Below are positions 1 to 9,962 of a DNA stretch of 64,000 bases, one piece after another. Source of the stretch: Adiantum capillus-veneris. Lineage: Eukaryota; Streptophyta; Polypodiopsida; Polypodiales; Pteridaceae. The stretch is from the NCBI GenBank assembly GCA_014529385.2, contig CM043960.1:26553896-26617895 (forward strand), in the 5' to 3' direction. Each line of letters starts with the position of its first letter. Positions within the stretch are counted from its first letter, which is position 1. The notes under the pieces are model-generated. The model was given only the letters and a program-made list of their open reading frames with translations, did no database searches and was not told where the DNA came from. The position numbers and the translations under genes are program-made.

Positions 1-9
1 GATGTTGAT

Positions 10-103
10 AAATCGGATATTTCTATGATATTTCTCTGAAATCGGATATTTCTTTGATATTTCTCTGAAATCAGATATTTCTCTGGTATTTCTCTGAAAT
101 CGG
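10..103. repeat. 29-bp tandem repeat
   Basis: Copies begin at 10, 39, 68 and 97, each starting AAATCGG or AAATCAG and followed by ATATTTCT-type sequence, an exact 29-bp period with a few substitutions. It lies near the outer end of the decayed element A; whether it belongs to that element is not clear. Confidence 0.85.
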
Positions 104-207
104 ATGTTGGTTAGTCAGATTCTGTTAGGCTTACTCGGATTCAGTTAGGAGGTAGGTTAAGGCTATAAATTTTATTGTTTGATACGAGCAAAGACATGAA
201 AGCAGTT

Positions 208-212
<5 letters not shown>

Positions 213-253
<41 letters not shown>
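213..253. repeat. (TC)n microsatellite
   Basis: A dinucleotide TC tract of about 41 bp. Low-complexity open frames across it (Arg-Glu or Leu-Ser runs) are not genes. Confidence 0.95.
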
Positions 254-256
<3 letters not shown>

Positions 257-359
257 TGCTCTCTCTCAATCTTTACGTATGTTGTTTTGAGACTCCATCT
301 CTTAGTTTTACCTATTGAGGGGCCCTCAACACTTGGAAAACTTTTGAAAATACATAGCT

Positions 360-1246
360 GCATGAGCGTGAAGCCCTCATCTCCAAACGCCGCATGGAAA
401 TGTTGGATAAAGGCCAAGACTTTGTCCGTAGCACCAAAGGTGCTATTGTAGGTAAGGAAAGAGATGTTGTTCCTCCCTCTTTGAACTTTTTGAGCTTGGA
501 CGACTTTTTCTAGGCGGCATAGGATTTCATATGGCTTCTTCTCTTGGGCGGTTTGAGAGCTGCACCATCACTTTTTTCAGAAGAGGAAGAGGATGAGGAG
601 GATGGAGAAGAGGGTGACCTCTTTCTCGCCTTTTTCTTCCCTTGTCCCTCCTCTTCTGCACCATTACTTTCTTCAAAAGAGGAAGAGGATGAAGAAGATG
701 GAGAAGAGGGTGACCTATTTCTCGTCTTTTTCTTCTCTTGTTTCCTTTCTTCCCTCTTTGAATTATGTTGAAGAGGAGAATGCAATGGTCTTCTCCATTT
801 AGGGGGTGTTGGAGAGCGTTTTGCCTGCCGTCTTCATGGAGCCATCTCCGCCGAGGTGGTAGGAGACTCACTTCTTTCTTGTTCTTTTGGTGGGGGCTTT
901 ACCATTGAAACTTGGGCTCTCCTTTGAGAGGGAGATGCCTCATCGAGTAGTAATTTTTTGAGCCCTTTGTACAGATCCTCCTCTTCTTCCCTTATCGGAG
1001 AGAGTCCTCTTTTGGAAGTCTCACCAGGAGCTTTCCTAGGTACTCTATCTTCTTGGTGGGGATTTTGGATAATACCATGGGTGTGCAATTGTTGTAGCAC
1101 TTCACCTTGGAGGGATGGATTGCCCAGGGCTTATTGAAGCCTAGAAACAAGATAGTTTACAAGCATAGGGCATCATTAGTTGCTCTTTTATTAGCAAAAT
1201 CAAAGCTATCAATATTCATTTCAATCTCTTTTCCCTTGTCAACCAT
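360..1246 (-). pseudogene. Decayed gag of element A
   Basis: The likely start codon is at 1244-1246, aligned with the gag start of element M. Visible gag pieces are MNIDSFDF near the N-terminus, a Pro/Lys/Glu-rich stretch ending KRGLSPIREEEE (M has KRRLSPIRKEE), and FIQHFHAAFGDEG (M has FIQQFDAAFGDEG) near 380-415. Stops and frame changes separate them, including a stop soon after the N-terminal block. Gag would form the nucleoprotein core of the element; no functional protein is possible here. An acidic, Ser-rich imperfect repeat at 570-740 gives misleading open frames in several phases. Confidence 0.65.
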
Positions 1247-1645
1247 ACTAGAAAATTTTATATGTAAATTTTTATTTGTACTTTGGCACTTCAAGCCCTA
1301 GTTGCTACTCCTCTTTACCTTCAAAGATAAGCGCTCAAGCATCTATACCTGTGGCTCGAATATTATTAATTGCAAGGAATAGAAGAGAGGGTTTCATAGA
1401 GCCAAGACATCACCGGTTCCTGTCAAGCTTTTAATAGCTCAATAATGGTTAAGCCATAGGCAAGCCCCGTAGGACTCCATTATTGAGACCATAGCTCTCA
1501 ACGGTATCCCCATTAACTGCACAAAGCAGGCGTGCTTCAAGGATGAAAAATCCCTATTCTACTTACTCTTTTGCAATTACTAACACCAACCATTTGTAGC
1601 AAGCTTGAGGACCTCTCTTCTTGAGCAAGAAAAGAGAAACCAATA

Positions 1646-1658
1646 GCTCTGATACCAA
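1646..1658 (-). other. Primer binding site of element A
   Basis: On the minus strand this reads TTGGTATCAGAGC, the classic plant LTR-element site complementary to the 3' end of initiator-Met tRNA. It directly abuts the TG of the LTR at 1659 and so fixes the element's orientation. Confidence 0.9.
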
Positions 1659-2756
1659 TGTAACATTTAATGCACTAGTAACTTGTGTGTAGCAGAAAAA
1701 TGATAACATAGTGAGCATTCCATTAAGAACAAGTTCCAAATGAGCATAGAGAGAGTACTTCATTGGAAAAAGCAACATAGCAATTTACACCTAGCTAGTT
1801 TGGCATAGACAATACTTGAAAAGAGAGAGAAATAGAATAATTGACAACAATTGAGGACCGGATTTCCATGGATCCGGTCCCCCCTCCAAAAAAAGCTTTG
1901 TATTATAGCTTCTCCCATCAAATGAGACTTTTGTACAATACAGTCTTTGTGTTCCTTGACAAAACTCGTTGGTGCAATAAAGATGGAAGCTTCATGCACC
2001 AAATTATGCTTGAAAAACACACCTAGTGGGCCTAGCCTCAGTCCCAAGACCTCACACACCTTCAAAGATGGTGAGAGCTAGCAGGGAATGAGGAAAGATT
2101 GAGAGGAAGAAGATGTATCTTACGAGAAAGAAGTATTCTCCTCACATAATCACTCTAATAGCATAGCTTAGCTTAGTAATTAGCATGGTAGAGGAGATGA
2201 GCATGCCATTGAAGCTTGGATCTTGGTTGTATTTGCATTCCATAGCCAAGAGTTGTTGATGTAGGTCTCTACTTCTCAATGCTTGGAGAAGGAGATGGAG
2301 TTCTTGCTCAACACATGAGTTGTGTGTGTGTAGCAAAAATTGGTTAGTGTAAAATGCCAACCTCTTTCTCTCTTCTTGGTCGACCCCTCTTCTCAAAAGC
2401 TTTTGTTGGCTTCCCATTGGCTCCTGCAGAGCTTGTCCAATAAAAATCAAGAAGCATAGTTTATAGCCTTGTGACAAGTGTCCCCCTTTCCCATTTTGTG
2501 AGAGCTTTAGGTAATTAAAGTAATTTATTTAAACTCTCATTAGACCTTTTAGTCTTCTGGCCAATAGGAATCAAGCAAGCCATTGGGCTGCTGGATGCTC
2601 ATCATTTTTAAGCTGACTAGACTAATTTTACTCTAGCCTAATTCTCATTGGTCCGCCTCTATGGCCATCCAATAGGATTTGAGGGGAGATTGGGGGCAAT
2701 TGGGCTAGAAGCCTGCCATGTGTCCATTCTTCCCTTTGTGTAAAGGGAGAGCTTGG

Positions 2757-2802
<46 letters not shown>

Positions 2803-3152
2803 CTCTCTCTTCCCCTACCATTAGGGCTCGCCCCCTCCTTCCTAGGGATGTGGGAAGACTTTTTAGTCTTCCCACAACTATCCCATTTCCCCACTTTTGG
2901 CCATTGGACTTTTTCATTAATTTTTGGAACTATAGCCTATGGAAGTCTTAATGGAGTTGAACCTTAGGTTTTTTAAGCTCCATTGATGCACATTGCTCTT
3001 TTGTAGACTGTCCCCCTTTGGATCCCTGTTGAGGCTGGTCTGGCAGCCTTACCAATATTCTAGCTTTTACTTCCATGGTACCTCCCCATATCAAATGATT
3101 AGTTTAACATGAAAAAATCATTTGGGAGAATTAGATATTAGTTTTTATGAAA
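1659..3152 (-). repeat. 5' LTR of element A
   Basis: About 1.49 kb, nearly the same length as the intact LTR of element M (1495 bp). Its inner end is fixed by the primer binding site. Its outer end is placed by alignment with M at the shared block TTAGATATTAG followed by TTTATGA. Blocks shared with M include the sequence around 1855-2300, a GT microsatellite, and the tail. Its outer flank is an inverted piece of the same LTR family, so no target-site duplication can be read. Confidence 0.8.
2759..2801. repeat. (GT)n microsatellite in an LTR
   Basis: A GT tract of about 43 bp inside LTR A. The same LTR position carries an interrupted tract of about 20 bp at 5641-5662 and a pure tract of 54 bp at 26136-26189, so the repeat is a variable part of this LTR family. 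Confidence 0.95.
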
Positions 3153-3733
3153 ACCATCTTCTTCATCTTCATGACTATGCTATTATGTATGCTAGCAAGA
3201 AGAGTGATGATAAGTGAGGAACTATTTCTTTCTCCTATGAATGATTCTTCTTCCTCTTCCCTACCCTCATTCCCCGCTAGCTCTCTCCACCTTCAAAGGT
3301 GTTTGAGGCCTTGGGACTGAGGGCAGGGATGGTTAATGGCTTCTACAAAGTTTATGTTATGCTCGTGATGCATGAAGCTTTCTATCTTCATGGCATCACC
3401 AAGGTCACAAGGAACACAAAGATTGTATTATACCAAGTCTCTCTTTATGGGAGAATCTATAATACAAAAGCCTGTTGGAGGGGGGATCGGCTCCACAAAA
3501 GCCTATTGGAGGGGGGACCGGCTCCACATAAATCTGATCCTCAACTATTGTCAAGTTTTCTAATTCTCTCTCTATCTATCTCTCTCTCTCTCTCTTGCAA
3601 AAGTATTGTTCATGCCAAGTTAATTAAGTATTATGGTTATGTTGCTACCGCTAATTAAGTTCACCCTCTATGTTCTCAAAGTAGCCTCACAATTTTGCTA
3701 TCCTCAAAGTTCATAGGCCATTTCTATTACAAG
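3153..3733 (+). repeat. Inverted LTR fragment of the A/M family
   Basis: This segment is the reverse complement of the first ~550 bp of the M LTR (4621 to about 5170). The shared blocks run from the CATCTTCTTCATCTTCATGA region through the (TC)n tract to a terminal TTACA at 3733. It is therefore the 3' end of an LTR in plus orientation, without a primer binding site after it. Short open frames here are LTR sequence. The (TC)n tract is at about 3563-3596. Confidence 0.8.
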
Positions 3734-3837
3734 GACTAGAGTCAATTTTCTAAAAATGGTGGGACTGGACTAACCTAGACTTTCACTTTTCCCTTGCATT
3801 AATTCAAAACCATAGACTTACCTTTAATTTAACTAGC

Positions 3838-4200
3838 TCGTGTGCAAGACCCTTGCATGATCCTTTGGAGACTCTATGAAGCTGACCCTGGTAGATTCTA
3901 CTTACTAATTTAGGACCTGCTAAATTAGGATGGACTCTTGTAAAACTTAAGCATACCCTTATTCTTTCGAGCTTCACTTCCTGTGCAAAACCTTAGTACA
4001 GTCCATTGGAGGTTCTATGAAGTTGGTCCCAAAACTTTCTTCATAAATTAGGACAGACCCTGGTAAAAATTAAGTGTACCCTTAGGCTTTTTGAGCTTCA
4101 CTCCTGTGCAAAATCTTAGCACAATCCTTTGGAGATTGTCTAAAGCTAGTCCCAAAAATCTAGACTATCTCTGGCAAGTTTAAATTTTACCCTAAGGCTT
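3838..4200. repeat. Degenerate tandem repeat, ~125-140 bp units
   Basis: Three diverged copies share the pattern GTGCAA..CCTTGG or GTGCAAAA..TTAG, then CCTTTGGAG, then a tract resembling GAAGCTGACCC. They begin near 3841, 3982 and 4106. The repeat lies in the ~890-bp spacer between the two inverted LTR copies. The remaining spacer (3734-3837 and 4201-4615) shows no gene. Confidence 0.55.
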
Positions 4201-4615
4201 CATAGACTTCACAGTTGGAGTCTAATGAGTAGATTTGATTACTTGAATTTCCATGATTAGTTACTAATTTTAGACTCATATAATTAATACCCCTTTTTCC
4301 TATACCTTTGTTCAAGGTTGCTTGGGATAAATTTATCCTTTCTTGATTTGTACCTTGGACATGTGATAATAAAATAGCGATTATCCTTTCTCTTTTGTAG
4401 ACTTCTTTATTTTGGTCCCAAGCCTTTGACCAAACTAAGTTTATAAGCTCTTTAATTAGTTTCACTTATTCTTTTTTATTTTGTTGAGATTTAAGTCGGC
4501 AATTTAAGATGTAATTTTAGAAGGTTAGAAATCGATTTTCATGACAAGATGGTTTAGCATTCAAGATACACTATGTAAAATAATATGTTTGATGTCTTGT
4601 AGTCTATCATTAAGA

Positions 4616-4620
4616 GCCAC
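4616..4620. repeat. Target-site duplication of element M (left copy)
   Basis: GCCAC here is repeated exactly at 26620-26624, immediately outside the two ends of element M. A perfect 5-bp duplication is the expected integration footprint of a Ty3 integrase. Confidence 0.9.
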
Positions 4621-5975
4621 TGTACTGGAAATGGCCTATGAACTTTGAGAGTAGCAGAATTAGGAAAATTAGAGAGAGCATTTTTGTGAGATTACTTTGT
4701 GAGCATAGAGGGTGAACTTAATTGATGGTAGCAACATAAACATAATACTTAGTTAACTTGCCATAAACAATACTTTTGCAAGAGAGAGAGAGTTTAGAGA
4801 AAATGACAACAGTTGAGGACCGAATTTATGTGGCCGGTCCCCCCTCCAATAGACATTTGTATTATAGATTCTCCCATCAAGAGAAACTTAATACAATACA
4901 ATCTTTGTGTTCCTTGTGACCTAGGCGATGCAATGAAGATGAAAATATTCATGCATCACGAGCATAACATAAACTTTGCAAGAAGCTTTAACCATCCCAA
5001 GCCTCAATCCCAAGGCCTCAAACACCTTCGAAGGTGGAGAGAGCTAGCGGGGAATGAGAGTAGGGAAGAGGAAGAAGAAACATTCTATAGGAGAGAGAAA
5101 TAGTTCCTCACTTATCATCAGTCTTCTTGCTAGCATACATAATAGCATAGTAATGAAGATGGAAAGCTTCAGCATTGAAGCATGGCTCGTGGTTGGATTT
5201 GCATTCCATAGCCAAGAGTGTTGGTGTAGGCTCTCAATTTCTCTACTAGGTTGGAGAAGGAGATGGAGCTCTTGCACTTTACACTTTACACAATGAGAGT
5301 GTGTGTGAGTGTGTGGAGGAGAGTATACCCCCCAAGCAGCTCCCCTTCTTGCTTTGGTCGACCCCCCCTTGTAGCTCATGCTTGAAGCTCATTGGACCCC
5401 TGCAAGCCTGACCAATCACATGCAGGATGTATAACAAGCAACAAGGGTAGCCTTGGGATAAGTGTCCCCCTTTCCCCTTTGAGAGAGAGGACTCGATAAA
5501 TACAAAAACAAGTAATCAAATTAACTAATTTATTATTGGACCCCTTTGGAGGCCAACCAATAGGCTTTAGGCACACCATGAGGGCAAATGGGTAGGGGCT
5601 TGACATGTGTCCTTACTGCCTCTTGAGGCTTGGGCTCACCTTGTGTGTGTGCGTGTGTGTGTGTTCTCTCTCATCCCCTAGCTTTAGGGCTCACCCCCTC
5701 ATGAGTAGGGAGTGGATCTGACTTTTTGAACACCTTACCCTCAAGCACCTTAGTCAGAAAGCATGAGAAGCACCTCAATCTTGGGCCGGGTTCCCACCTC
5801 AAGCCCATCCCTAGCTTACCTAAGGTCAAAGGACTTTTAACACTAACCTTTGGAGGTCTTTAATGAAGCTAACCCTAAGGTATTTTAAGCTCCATTGGCT
5901 AGCCTTGCTCTTTGACATACGGAGGACATATCATCTCTCATTTGGACCCCTTTACCATTGGCCCTATGTCGACAT
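4621..5975 (-). repeat. 3' LTR of element M, inner 1.36 kb
   Basis: This aligns nearly end to end with 25125-26503, including the tail CCTATGTCGACATAG. Similarity stops abruptly at about 5976, where the nested element N1 begins, and resumes at 19487. Two small open frames inside (such as 5044-5379) are shadows of LTR sequence. Confidence 0.9.
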
Positions 5976-6303
5976 AGAAGGAAAGGGAAAGCTTCAAAGT
6001 TCAAGGAAGTAGCTTCACCCTTCCTTTTCACTTCTTGGAGGAAGTCAAGTTTTCCTCCAAAAATTCTTTTTTCCTCAAGGAGGTAGCTTCGAAGTGAACA
6101 AAAACCTTCACAAAAACGACGGGTTTTTGTGAAGAATCAACAAAGGTGTTCTTACAACAAACGACACTTGAAGCGCTCCACTTCTTGCAAGGCGAGGTTC
6201 GCATGCAATGCAAATCGCGGAGGATATAAAACACAAAGACTTCAATTTCACAAGGTACAAGTTGATGTTTTTTTCTCTCTCTTTGCATTAGTGTGTGTTT
6301 ACC

Positions 6304-7470
6304 ATGGCCAGTGAGGATATCCCACCTACAGATACATTTGATTTTGAGCACGTAGATCAAAATCAGGGCACCACGGGTGCGACTGACACTAATATGCATG
6401 ATGACGATGATCTAGGAGATCATGGCCTTGTAGATATGGCTGCTTTCAGACTTTGGAACATTGCCAAAGCGTACTTGAAAGCAACCTCTCTGCACTCAAT
6501 GCAAATGTTACCAATCTTATAGAGTTACTTGTGAAATTTATGAATTCAAAGACGACTCAAGGAGCCACAAGTAGCATGGTTCAAGGGAACCGACTCGCAC
6601 GACTCAAGGAGTCCAACAGACAAGTGCTACAGAAGATGTAGAAGGTAGCAATGCATTACTTAAGAATATCACCATTCCTGAGTTTCACGGGGAAGAGCGT
6701 GACCACAACAAGGATGGGGTCAATACGTCCTTACACAAATGGAGTGATATTCATAGATTGAGACACACCCCGGATATAAAGACGGCTATGGAAACAAGTC
6801 TATCTCTTAAAGACAAGGCCTATAAGTGGTGGATGACATTTCCAATAGATGCCCGTCCTCCGTCTTGGGCTGCGTTTCAAGCTTCTTCTCCAAAGAGTTT
6901 TTGGACTCCAATGAAGAAGATAAGAATTGGTTAGCATGGGATGCATGCCGCATGTCTGGTCTCTCTCTCACACGGTACCTTTCAAAGTATCGGGAAATCA
7001 TATTAGAACTAGAAGGTCTAGATGAATTCCAAAAGATACTGGGTTTTAATAGGGGTCTTGATAAAGACTATCGTCTTCATGTCAAGACCCAACATCCAAA
7101 AACTTTGGAAGAACTAATCAGTCATGCCCAAAGATATGATGATGACCAAGAGAGGAAAGGAAATGTTCCCTACACTAAGAATAATTTTGGTAAGAGCAAT
7201 GTGGCTAAGAGCCAATGCGAGGTAGATCCCCCACATGTTCTAAGAGGAATAAGAGCCAATCTACCTCTCCACGCCCACAAGAGGCTAAGAAGCCTAAGCA
7301 CTCACGAGATACTCCACGTGGGTCTCTCAGCACTGCCGATTATGAGAGTGCAAAGAAACACAATTTGTGTTTTAGATGTCTTTCGGACCAATATAACAAG
7401 AAAGATTGTCCTCTTTTGCAAGGCAAAGAAAAGGCCATGCACACGGTGCAACACCTCACATTAGATTCAT
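6304..7470 (+). pseudogene. Decayed gag of N1
   Basis: The frame opens with ATG at 6304 (MASEDIPPTDTFDFEH), which resembles the gag start of M, then shifts repeatedly. Later pieces include KAYKWWMTFP-like sequence near 6820, and the tract around 7350-7420 with a zinc-knuckle spacing LCFRCLSDQYNKKDC. In that knuckle the usual histidine is replaced by tyrosine, so the CCHC nucleic-acid-binding site is lost. At least five frame or stop lesions separate the fragments. The role would have been assembly of the element's particle. Confidence 0.7.
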
Positions 7471-8090
7471 CTCCTAAATATTGTGTTGTAGAGGTTCTTC
7501 ATATGGAAGAAAAGCACATGTGTTGTGTGCCTGCTTCAATGTGGCAGCCCACCTGTGGCCCCCATGATTTGATTCGCATGCATGGCACTATTAACGGACA
7601 ACGTGTTCGTATTTTAGTGGATGATGGTGCAACTCATAACTTCTTGAACTATAAGCTAATCAAGAAATTGAAGCTTACATAGACTCCCTGCTCTCACAAG
7701 TATGTGGTGGAGTAGATGTCTGGGAATGATAAAGAAGTATGGGACACGGTAGTTCAAGGGGTTGAGCTTATTGTTCAAGATCATACGATGACCCTTGACT
7801 TCCAAGTTATGAACATGGACCGTGCTGGTGTAGTTTTAGGATGGGAGTGGCTGCATGGTTTAGGAAACACATTGCACACTAGTTATGAACACAACTCCTT
7901 ATCCTTTATGGCCAATGGTAAACATGTGCTTTTGCTTGGTGAGAAAAATATACCATCTGCACCTCTTATATGTACAGCCGAGCTTTCTATTTTGCAGAAA
8001 GCAGATTTAATAGATGAAATCTTTTTGCATTATTGCTTGTCTCCCAAGTCTTGTGAACTCTCAAGAGCAAAGTGCGGTGAGTTCTAGTAA
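7470..8090 (+). pseudogene. Retropepsin-like protease region of N1
   Basis: One open frame (7215-7682) includes RVRILVDDGATHNFLN, the position of the aspartic protease motif D-S/T-G-A in Ty3 elements. Here it reads D-D-G-A, so the residue next to the catalytic aspartate is altered. After a stop at 7680-7682 the next frame (7716-8087) contains DRAGVVLGWEWLHGLG, the usual downstream G-W/M-x-W-L region of these proteases. The region would have cut the Gag-Pol polyprotein. Confidence 0.75.
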
Positions 8091-8291
8091 TGGTATGCAA
8101 AGTGCAATGAATTCTACTGAGATAAACAAAGTGTTAACAAATCTAATGAGCAAAATGCTCTCAATTTTAATTCTATAGAGCAACGTGCAACTGTTGTAAA
8201 ACAAACATTACAAGAATTACAAGATTCTCCATCCCAGCATAACTCTAGTTTACTTTCTCCTTTTGCACGGAAAAAACTAACTCACTTACTC

Positions 8292-9077
8292 ATGGAGTAT
8301 AGTGATGTGTTCTTAAGTGATCTACCACCAGGTTTACCCCCTACATGTGATATGCAACATGGCATAGATGTCGTGCCAGGCACTAAACCGGTGAGTAAAC
8401 CACCTTATCGTATGAGTGTTAAAGAAGCCAAGGAAGTTGAGAGTCAGTTGGCTGACTACCTCGCTTGTGGTTTCATTAGACCTAGCACTTTGCCTTGGGC
8501 ATTACCAATTCTATTGGTAAAAAAGAAAGATGGTACTTTGCGCATGTGCATAGATTATCGCGGATTGAATGTGATAATCATCAAGAACAAGTATCCTCTG
8601 CCTCAAGTGGATGAGTTGTTTGATCAACTCCATGGAGCAAGATACTATACAAAGATAGATCTACGTTCAGGATACCACCAGGTACGTATCCTACTGCAAG
8701 ATATCTCCAAAACTACCTTTAGAACATGGTTCGGGCATTTTGAATTTTTGGTTATGTCTTTGGGCCTAACCAATGCTCCAGCTACATTTATGACACTCAT
8801 GAATAGTGTCTTACGTCCCTATCTTGGAAAATTTGTTGTGGTTTTCTTTGATGACATTCTCATTAATAGTAAGACTGAAGATGAGCACATAGAACACTTA
8901 CGATTAGTGTTTGAATAGCTACGAGCTCACACATTGTATGCTAAGCAAAGCAAGTGCGTTTTCTTTAAAACAGAGATACATTACCTTGGTCATGTGATCT
9001 CTTATTCTGGCATCAAGATGGACACTGACAAGGTCGCTGCCATTCTTTGATGGCCACATCCCAACACGGTTGAGGAG
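8292..9077 (+). pseudogene. Reverse transcriptase of N1, 5' part
   Basis: A 208-codon open stretch (8292-8918) holds the Ty3 RT fingers and palm. Visible motifs are [33 protein letters not shown], the [10 protein letters not shown] block and the active-site tetrad FFDD (in [11 protein letters not shown]). A stop at 8916-8918 and another near 9048-9050 break the thumb region, which runs on as GHVISYSGIKMD until the N2 insertion at 9077. The reading continues after N2 at about 19002. Confidence 0.9.
9073..9077. repeat. Target-site duplication of element N2 (left copy)
   Basis: AGGAG at 9073-9077 and at 18968-18972 flank the two LTR ends exactly. Removing N2 and one copy rejoins the RT frame of N1, which independently supports the boundary. 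Confidence 0.92.
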
Positions 9078-9584
9078 TGGAATTGGAGCTGATCTCTTCA
9101 AATAGCCGATTCTAGTGTTAGAATTTATAGCTATCGGAAGTCGTCAATTCAGTCAATGAAATTGGAATGGAATATAGAAACTGACCTGGAATAGTTAATT
9201 GAATTGAAATACTCTATTGGAACTAGAAACAGACTGAATGACTGGAAAAGTATTTCAAGTTCAGATTCAGAGTTTATGAAGAGTGAATACAAGGTATCAT
9301 AGATTGAAACCCAATTGATTACTGTAGTAATGACTACAGAGTAGAGTTACAAGTGAACAGATTGTCACTCAAGTCAGCTTCAAAGACTAGAACCAAGAGA
9401 CTAGAAGTAAGAAGTCAGAGAGTACAAGCAGCCCAAAGTACAATCAACCTGATTACAATGTAATGGGTCCTATTTATAGCCTCTTGAGGTTACTATGGAA
9501 ACCGCCATGGTAATTACTGGTTGGTCCGCTATTTAGCTTCTAGGAGAGAATTCCCGCCTGTTGAGACTATCTTCGCCGTCTACA
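9078..9584 (-). repeat. 3' LTR of N2
   Basis: 507 bp, starting TGGAATTGG and ending GTCTACA on the plus strand, which gives the standard TG...CA. It matches 18479-18967 throughout except for a ~20-bp length difference near 9445. On the minus strand it contains a TATA box, GGCTATAAATAG, at 9470-9481. Confidence 0.93.
9470..9481 (-). promoter_or_regulatory. TATA box in the N2 3' LTR
   Basis: The minus strand reads GGCTATAAATAG, a near-perfect TATA box about 105 bp inside the LTR. The matching site of the 5' LTR (18854-18865) reads GGCTGTAAATAG, so the copy that would drive the element has lost the consensus. Confidence 0.6.
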
Positions 9585-9602
9585 TCCTTCCCTCCTTTCT
9601 TG
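9585..9602 (-). other. Polypurine tract of N2
   Basis: The minus strand reads AAGAAAGGAGGGAAGGA directly before the LTR TG. This is the primer for plus-strand DNA synthesis and confirms the LTR end at 9584. Confidence 0.88.
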
Positions 9603-9962
9603 AATTTTGGTAAGACTCCAAAATTTCTGGAAAAAAATTCACCGTCTGATCCTTCTGAGGTGTTGAGTAACCTCTTTGCTTGCTTGTTGGGTTGGCTGGT
9701 GTTCCTCCTGAGTTGGCCTATGTTCCTCATGATAGTACTCTTTTGAAGTTGTTTGCTCTCCTGGTATTTCTAGATTTATACCATACTTCATGCTTGTTGA
9801 GTGCTTGACACCCCTATAGTTGTAATTCCATGGGTGCAAATCAAAGAAACTCCAATACCTTACTGGAAACATCCACCGTCTGATTCTGAAATTGGCTGGA
9901 AAAATCCACCGTCTGATTCTGACAACGGCTGGAAAAATCCACCATCGAATTCTGAGATGGAA

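Larger units (their letters stand above)
1..3152 (-). mobile_element. Ty3-type LTR retrotransposon A, 5' part only
   Basis: Read on the minus strand, a 5' LTR (1659-3152) is followed by an initiator-Met primer binding site (1646-1658), a leader and a decayed gag. The order and sequence match element M at 23.2-26.6 kb: both leaders share matching blocks, and both gags contain MNIDSFDF near their start. The rest of the element would lie beyond the left edge of the window. It is clearly dead, with stops throughout gag. Confidence 0.8.
5976..9077 (+). mobile_element. Ty3-type retrotransposon N1, left part (nested in M)
   Basis: This is a plus-strand element of opposite orientation to M, holding gag, protease and RT. 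It is broken at 9077 by element N2 and resumes at about 18973, running to ~19486. No 5' LTR or primer binding site is recognisable between 5976 and the gag start at 6304. That stretch contains several short inverted and repeated GAAG/CTTC-type motifs and may be a truncated leader. No target-site duplication is visible, so the exact ends are estimates from where the M LTR alignment stops. Confidence 0.75.

Noticed and set aside
10-103. CRISPR-like array
   Set aside because: The 29-bp units are directly adjacent without spacers and the sequence is plant nuclear DNA.
510-871. Acidic/Ser-rich frames on both strands
   Set aside because: An imperfect tandem repeat of GAAGAGGATGAGGA-like sequence inside decayed gag gives open frames in most phases.
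2705-2967. Open frames with Cys-Val or His-Thr runs
   Set aside because: They are translations of the (GT)n/(CA)n microsatellite in the LTR, open in several frames on both strands.
5044-5379. 111-codon frame, repeated at 25526-25867
   Set aside because: It recurs because both lie in copies of the same LTR; the HTHTHSH stretch is LTR microsatellite, not protein.
9078-9584. Host promoter with TATA box for a plus-strand gene
   Set aside because: The TATA box is on the minus strand and lies inside an LTR; it serves the element.
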